A stretch of 64,000 nt of DNA, taken from NCBI GenBank assembly GCA_016713325.1, contig JADJPJ010000089.1:310001-374000 (forward strand), read 5' to 3'. The translations under genes and the position numbers were made by a program. The stretch comes from Candidatus Flexifilum affinis (GTDB lineage Bacteria > Chloroflexota > Anaerolineae > Aggregatilineales > Phototrophicaceae). Within the stretch, counting starts at the first letter, position 1, and every line of letters starts with the position of its first letter. Shown piece after piece: positions 59,885-64,000 of the stretch. Under the pieces are notes generated by a model. That model was not told the origin of the DNA and searched no databases. It saw nothing but the letters and a program-made list of their open reading frames with translations.

Positions 59885-61981
59885 GTGAGTATGCACTTGA
59901 CGACATCGCTTCGCACACAGGCGGAAAACTGGCTCCGGCAGTCGCTTGGACCGCGCGCTGCATTTCGTGATGGCCAGTGGGAAGCCATTGAGGCCCTTGT
60001 CTCTCACCACCAGCGCGTCCTGGTCGTCCAGCGGACAGGGTGGGGCAAGAGCCTTGTCTATTTCATCGCGACTCGGCTGCTCCGCGCTGAGGGTGCTGGC
60101 GTGACAATTCTGATCAGCCCCTTGCTGTCGCTGATGCGCAATCAGATCGATTCGGCAGGGCAGTGGGGACTGCGGGCGGCGACCATCAACAGCGACAACG
60201 CCGACGACCACTCGGAGATCGAACGTGCACTGCTGACCGGCGAGATCGATCTGCTGCTGATTTCGCCGGAGCGTCTGGCGAACGATCGCTTCCAGGCCCA
60301 GGTCTGGGACACGCTGCGTCGGAAGGTGGGTCTGCTGGTCGTCGATGAGGCGCACTGCATTTCGGATTGGGGACATGATTTCCGACCCAATTACCGGCGT
60401 ATCATGGGGCTGCTGGACGAGATTCCGGCAGGGACGCCGGTCCTGGGCACCACCGCCACGGCCAACGATCGAGTGGTGGCGGACGTGGCCGAAATTCTCG
60501 GCGCGGGCATCCACATTCAGCGCGGCCCCCTGACGCGCGAGAGCCTGGCGCTCTACGTCTATCCCAATCCGCTCGACGCGGCGACCCGCCTGACGCTGCT
60601 CTCTCACCTGCTGAGAAGCATTCCCGGCAGCGGAATCATCTACTGCACGACGACGCGTGACTGCCGCCTGGTCGCCGACTGGCTGAAATCGGATGGCTTG
60701 AACGTCAAACCCTACTATGCCGATGTGGAAGCGCAGGAGTCCGAGAATCGTGCCGAGCTGGAACAGCAGTTGATGCAAAACCAGGTCAAGGCGCTGGTGT
60801 CGAGCGTGGCTCTGGGAATGGGATTCGACAAGAGCGATCTCCACTTCGTCATCCACTATCAACTGCCCGGCAACATCATCAGCTACTATCAGCAGATCGG
60901 CCGTGCCGGACGCGGAATCGACAAAGCCTACATCGTCCTCATGCACGGCCCAGGCGACGAGGATATTCAGCGCTACTTCATCGACACCGCTTTTCCGACC
61001 CGTCAGCAGGTGGGTGATGTGATCGCCGCGCTGCGCGGACAGCCGAAGTCTCGCCATGACTTGCAGCGGGACGTCAACGCCCGCCTGTCGGTTCTGGAGA
61101 AGATTCTGACCCATCTGGAGGTCGAGGAGATTGTCGAGAAGCGCGACTCCGCCTACGTACTGCTGAAGACGGATACGCAGCCGGACTATGCGCGGTGGGG
61201 TACCGTCACCGAGATGCGCTATGCAGAACTCCGCCACATGCAGGCCTACACGCGCGAAGAGGGCTGCCTGATGCGCTTCATCGCCCTGGCGCTCGACGAT
61301 CAGCATCCGCCGGAACGCTGCGGTCGCTGCAAGAACTGCACCAGCGCTTCGAGCAAGTTTCAGCCGGATCCCAACGCCATCGCTCGCGCACAGCAGTTTC
61401 TGCGCCAGGGCAAGCCACTATCCTTCGAGCCTCGCCGGCGCTGGCCGGCCAATCTGCAGGGTTTCGCCAAGACCACGGACATCCACGTCAATCAGCCGGG
61501 GCTGGCCATGTGCGTGCTCTATGACGAAGGATACGGCGCGCTCGTCCGCGCCGACCGCAAGCGCGCCGTGCGCTACGACGACGTGCTGGTGGAGGCGTCG
61601 GCGAAGGCGCTGCTCGAATACCTGCGGAAACTGCCAGCGCCGCCGGTTGGGATGGTGCCTGTGCCGTCGCTGCGCCATCCCTCGCTCGTGCCGGAGTTTG
61701 CCCAACGACTGGCTCAGAAAGTTGGCCTGTCGGTTCTGGACATTCTGCAGCACGTCGAGCAGCACCCGCCGCAGGCGGAGGAGCGGAACAGCTATCAGCA
61801 GGCGGCCAATGTGCTGGACCGGTTCGCGGTCACGGGCAAACTCAATAAGCAGCCCATACTGCTGGTCGATGACATCGCCGATTCACGCTGGACGCTCACC
61901 GTCCTCGGCGATCTGCTTCAGCGCCACGGCGCGGGAGCTGTGTATCCGTTCGCCATCGCGGTGACCAACACGTCGGACTAG
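59885..61981 (+). CDS. RecQ-family DNA helicase with C-terminal phosphoribosyltransferase-like domain
   Basis: A 698-residue ATP-dependent helicase. Walker A QRTGWGKSLVYFIA, the DEAH box VVDEAHCISDWGHDFRPNYR, motif IV-VI (ALGMGFDKSDLHFVIHYQLP, YYQQIGRAGRG) and RecQ zinc cysteines (EGC...RCGRCKNC) are present. The last about 110 residues are not an HRDC domain: after VPSLRHPSLVPEFAQRLAQ comes QPILLVDDIADSRWTLTVLG, the PRPP-loop of ComFC-like phosphoribosyltransferases. The DD pair is intact, so PRPP binding is plausible. It should unwind recombination intermediates or gapped DNA. Start GTG at 59885; ATG two codons later is equally possible. Confidence 0.9.
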   Translation: MSMHLTTSLRTQAENWLRQSLGPRAAFRDGQWEAIEALVSHHQRVLVVQRTGWGKSLVYFIATRLLRAEGAGVTILISPLLSLMRNQIDSAGQWGLRAATINSDNADDHSEIERALLTGEIDLLLISPERLANDRFQAQVWDTLRRKVGLLVVDEAHCISDWGHDFRPNYRRIMGLLDEIPAGTPVLGTTATANDRVVADVAEILGAGIHIQRGPLTRESLALYVYPNPLDAATRLTLLSHLLRSIPGSGIIYCTTTRDCRLVADWLKSDGLNVKPYYADVEAQESENRAELEQQLMQNQVKALVSSVALGMGFDKSDLHFVIHYQLPGNIISYYQQIGRAGRGIDKAYIVLMHGPGDEDIQRYFIDTAFPTRQQVGDVIAALRGQPKSRHDLQRDVNARLSVLEKILTHLEVEEIVEKRDSAYVLLKTDTQPDYARWGTVTEMRYAELRHMQAYTREEGCLMRFIALALDDQHPPERCGRCKNCTSASSKFQPDPNAIARAQQFLRQGKPLSFEPRRRWPANLQGFAKTTDIHVNQPGLAMCVLYDEGYGALVRADRKRAVRYDDVLVEASAKALLEYLRKLPAPPVGMVPVPSLRHPSLVPEFAQRLAQKVGLSVLDILQHVEQHPPQAEERNSYQQAANVLDRFAVTGKLNKQPILLVDDIADSRWTLTVLGDLLQRHGAGAVYPFAIAVTNTSD

Positions 61982-62014
61982 GCTCTGTCCGGACCGGACC
62001 CAGGGGGAGACGAG

Positions 62015-64000
62015 ATGAATCGATCGCGGCGTTTTGCCATTCTGGCCGAGCGGAACATCAACAAAGAGACGTTTGTCGAGCCGTGGCCGGAAGCCGGCCT
62101 GATGGTCACCGACAGCCCTTACGATCCGGTCGCCAACCTGCGTCTGGAAGCCGGTCAGGTCGTGGAAATGGATGGACGGGAGCGGTCCGAGTTTGACGCG
62201 CTTGACCTGTTCATCGCCACCTACGCCCTCAACCTGGAGGTTGCTGAAGAAGCGATGGCTACTCCGGCGCAACAGATCGCCCGGATGCTGGCCGACATCA
62301 ATGTGCCGCGTGAACAGGTGGCGAGGTTGGTCAGCGGCTGTACACCGGCCCGGCTCGTCGAGATCATCCGGCACATGAACGTGCTGGAGATGATGATGGG
62401 CATGGCCAAGATGCGCGTCCGGCGCACGCCCGCCAATCAGGCGCACGTCACCAACTTCCGTGAGCATCCAGCCCTGCTGGCTGCGGAAGCAGCGGAAGCG
62501 GCATTGCGCGGCTTTGCCGAGATCGAGACGACGGTGCGCGTGGCGCGCTTTGCGCCGTTCAACGCGCTGGCTGTGCTCGTCGGTTCGCAGACTGGGCGGG
62601 GTGGGGTGCTGACGCAGTGCGCCGTAGAAGAGTCGCTCGGGCTGAAGCTGGCCATGAAGGGCCTGACGTCCTACGCGGAGACGCTTTCGGTCTATGGCAC
62701 GGAGAGGACATTTGTCGATGGCGACGACACGCCCTGGTCGAAGGCCTTTCTTGCCTCGGCCTATGCCTCGCGCGGGGTGAAGATCCGCTTCACGTCGGGG
62801 ACCGGTTCCGAGGCGCTGATGGGGCACGCCGAGCAGAAATCCATGCTCTACCTCGAAGCGCGCTGTCTGCTGGTGGTACGCGGGGCGGGCAGCCAGGGCG
62901 TGCAGAACGGCTCGATCTCGTGCATTGCGCTGCCGGAATCGCTGCCCGGAGGTGTGCGCGCGGTGCTGGCGGAAAATCTGCTGGCGGCCATGCTCGGTCT
63001 GGAAGTCGCTTCCGGGAATGATGCACTGGCTTCGCATAGTGATATTCGCAAGACCGCCAAGCTGATGCTGCAATTCATCCCCGGTACAGACTTCATCTTT
63101 TCCGGCTACAGCGCCATTCCCAAACGCGACAATCTGTTCGGCGGCGGCAATTTCGATGCCGAAGACTTCGATGACTACAACGTGCTCCAGCGCGATATGC
63201 AGATCGACGGCGGACTGCGGCCGATTCGCGAAGAAGAGGCGCTGTCCATCCGGCGGCGGGCCGCGCTGGCAATCCAGTCGGTTTATCGCGAACTCGGTTT
63301 ACCGCCGATCACCGATGAAGAGGTCGAGGCGGCGGCGATCGCCCACAGCAGCGATGACATGCCGGCGCGCGATATCGTTCCTGACCTGGCCGCGGCCGAT
63401 GCCTTTCTGGCGGGGGATACCGACTTCCTGACCGTGGTCGCGGCGCTGCAGAAGAACGGCTTCGAGGACGTGGCTCGCAATATCCTCCAGATGGGGCGCG
63501 AGCGTCTGGCGGGAGACTATTTGCAGCCGGCGGCGATCTTCGATCGCGACTTCAAGGTGCAGAGCGCCATCAACGATCGCAACGATTACGTTGGACCGGG
63601 CACCGGCTACCGTCCGGAAGGGGAGCGCTGGCAGGAGATGCAGGCACTGCCGCAGGTCAAAGCGCCCCAGGCCTTCATCGACGACCACACCGGATCGCCG
63701 GTCACCCGCCTGCACGAACTGGCGCCGGCAGGCGTGGGCACAGGGCCGGAGGTGGTGGTCGCGGTTGGCCCGGCCTTTGGCACGGCACTGACGCAGACCA
63801 TCAACGGGCTGTCGCACGAGGCGGTCCTGGAGGCTATTCTGACCGGAATTGCCGCTGAGGGCATGATTGCCCGCATCATCAAGGTCTATCACACCTCCGA
63901 CTGCGGGGCGATTGGCTATGTTGGCTCACGGCTGAGCGGGAGCGGCATCGCCATCGGCCTGCAGTCGCGCGGGACGACCATCATCCACAAGCGGGGCCAG
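62015..64000 (+). CDS. B12-dependent diol/glycerol dehydratase, large and medium subunits fused (3' end beyond window)
   Basis: The frame opens at ATG 62015 behind GGGGGAGA and stays open for 662 codons to the window edge. Residues 1-555 are the large subunit (PduC/DhaB1): RFAILAERNINKETFVEPWP at the start, RFAPFNALAVLVGSQTGRGG, RFTSGTGSEALMG and GAGSQGVQNGSISCIALP are family landmarks. Then, without a stop, the medium subunit (PduD/DhaB2) begins: EVVVAVGPAFGTALTQTING, AEGMIARIIKVYHTSDCGAIGY and SGIAIGLQSRGTTIIHKR. It dehydrates 1,2-propanediol or glycerol to the aldehyde using adenosylcobalamin. Fused CD forms are known in some actinobacteria. A small subunit and reactivase should follow outside. 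No microcompartment gene is in view. Confidence 0.9.
   Translation, partial: MNRSRRFAILAERNINKETFVEPWPEAGLMVTDSPYDPVANLRLEAGQVVEMDGRERSEFDALDLFIATYALNLEVAEEAMATPAQQIARMLADINVPREQVARLVSGCTPARLVEIIRHMNVLEMMMGMAKMRVRRTPANQAHVTNFREHPALLAAEAAEAALRGFAEIETTVRVARFAPFNALAVLVGSQTGRGGVLTQCAVEESLGLKLAMKGLTSYAETLSVYGTERTFVDGDDTPWSKAFLASAYASRGVKIRFTSGTGSEALMGHAEQKSMLYLEARCLLVVRGAGSQGVQNGSISCIALPESLPGGVRAVLAENLLAAMLGLEVASGNDALASHSDIRKTAKLMLQFIPGTDFIFSGYSAIPKRDNLFGGGNFDAEDFDDYNVLQRDMQIDGGLRPIREEEALSIRRRAALAIQSVYRELGLPPITDEEVEAAAIAHSSDDMPARDIVPDLAAADAFLAGDTDFLTVVAALQKNGFEDVARNILQMGRERLAGDYLQPAAIFDRDFKVQSAINDRNDYVGPGTGYRPEGERWQEMQALPQVKAPQAFIDDHTGSPVTRLHELAPAGVGTGPEVVVAVGPAFGTALTQTINGLSHEAVLEAILTGIAAEGMIARIIKVYHTSDCGAIGYVGSRLSGSGIAIGLQSRGTTIIHKRGQ

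Noticed and set aside
59474..61306. 610-codon minus-strand frame opposite endonuclease III and RecQ
   Set aside because: It crosses two well-defined genes on the other strand and shows no motifs.

Overview
This window looks like a chromosomal piece of a GC-rich (about 60%) free-living bacterium. Very large multi-PAS histidine kinases, dense same-strand operons, small interspersed hairpin elements and a fused diol dehydratase suggest Chloroflexota (Anaerolineae-like). That assignment is inference from gene content; no rRNA or tRNA gene is visible. Most genes lie on the minus strand.

Layout. 0-4.3 kb: the first 16 codons of a TIR-domain protein at the left edge, a zinc-type oxidoreductase and an acyl-CoA dehydrogenase in one operon, a SnoaL-like protein, methylmalonyl-CoA epimerase, and a DUF302/FmdB zinc-ribbon pair behind a 20-bp palindrome. 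4.4-8.8 kb: a TPR/zinc-ribbon protein and a VirD4/HerA-like ATPase, broken by four one-base frame changes and possibly one long fusion gene. 9-16 kb: a MITE-like element, two MFS transporters, an ECF sigma factor with a C-terminal SnoaL domain, SRPBCC and DUF6855-like proteins, a Tat-exported intradiol dioxygenase and a small secreted protein. 16-35 kb: a group of stress-type genes (PRC-barrel, orphan P-type ATPase membrane domain, MgtC, Lpd/MerA-like flavoprotein, YtxH, NarL-type regulator and six-PAS kinase, transaldolase, nucleotide pyrophosphatase, DUF2243, phosphoribosyltransferase, a nonapeptide-repeat protein, an erythromycin-esterase remnant, dodecin, PoxB-like enzyme, BON protein), plus a second MITE with CTAG target duplication.

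35-41 kb: a kinase whose PAS domain appears to be interrupted by a circularly permuted periplasmic-binding fold, then a glutamine-synthetase-like/SDR/aldehyde dehydrogenase operon. 41.5-52 kb: a carbohydrate locus with an AraR-type GntR/LacI regulator, solute-binding protein, two permeases, an ATPase interrupted by a frameshift, a PHP hydrolase and a GH38-like DUF5054 protein. A creatininase/SDR pair is divergent from the regulator. Palindromes centred on GTAC in front of the regulator and of the transport operon are candidate operators. 52-59 kb: a 2,242-residue kinase with a degenerate receiver, 13 PAS domains and one GAF. 59-64 kb: endonuclease III, RecQ with a C-terminal phosphoribosyltransferase-like domain, and a B12-dependent diol dehydratase with large and medium subunits fused, running off the right edge.

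The strongest leads for something undescribed are the permuted binding domain inside the PAS kinase, the TPR/zinc-ribbon/ATPase locus, the nonapeptide-repeat protein and the two MITE families.
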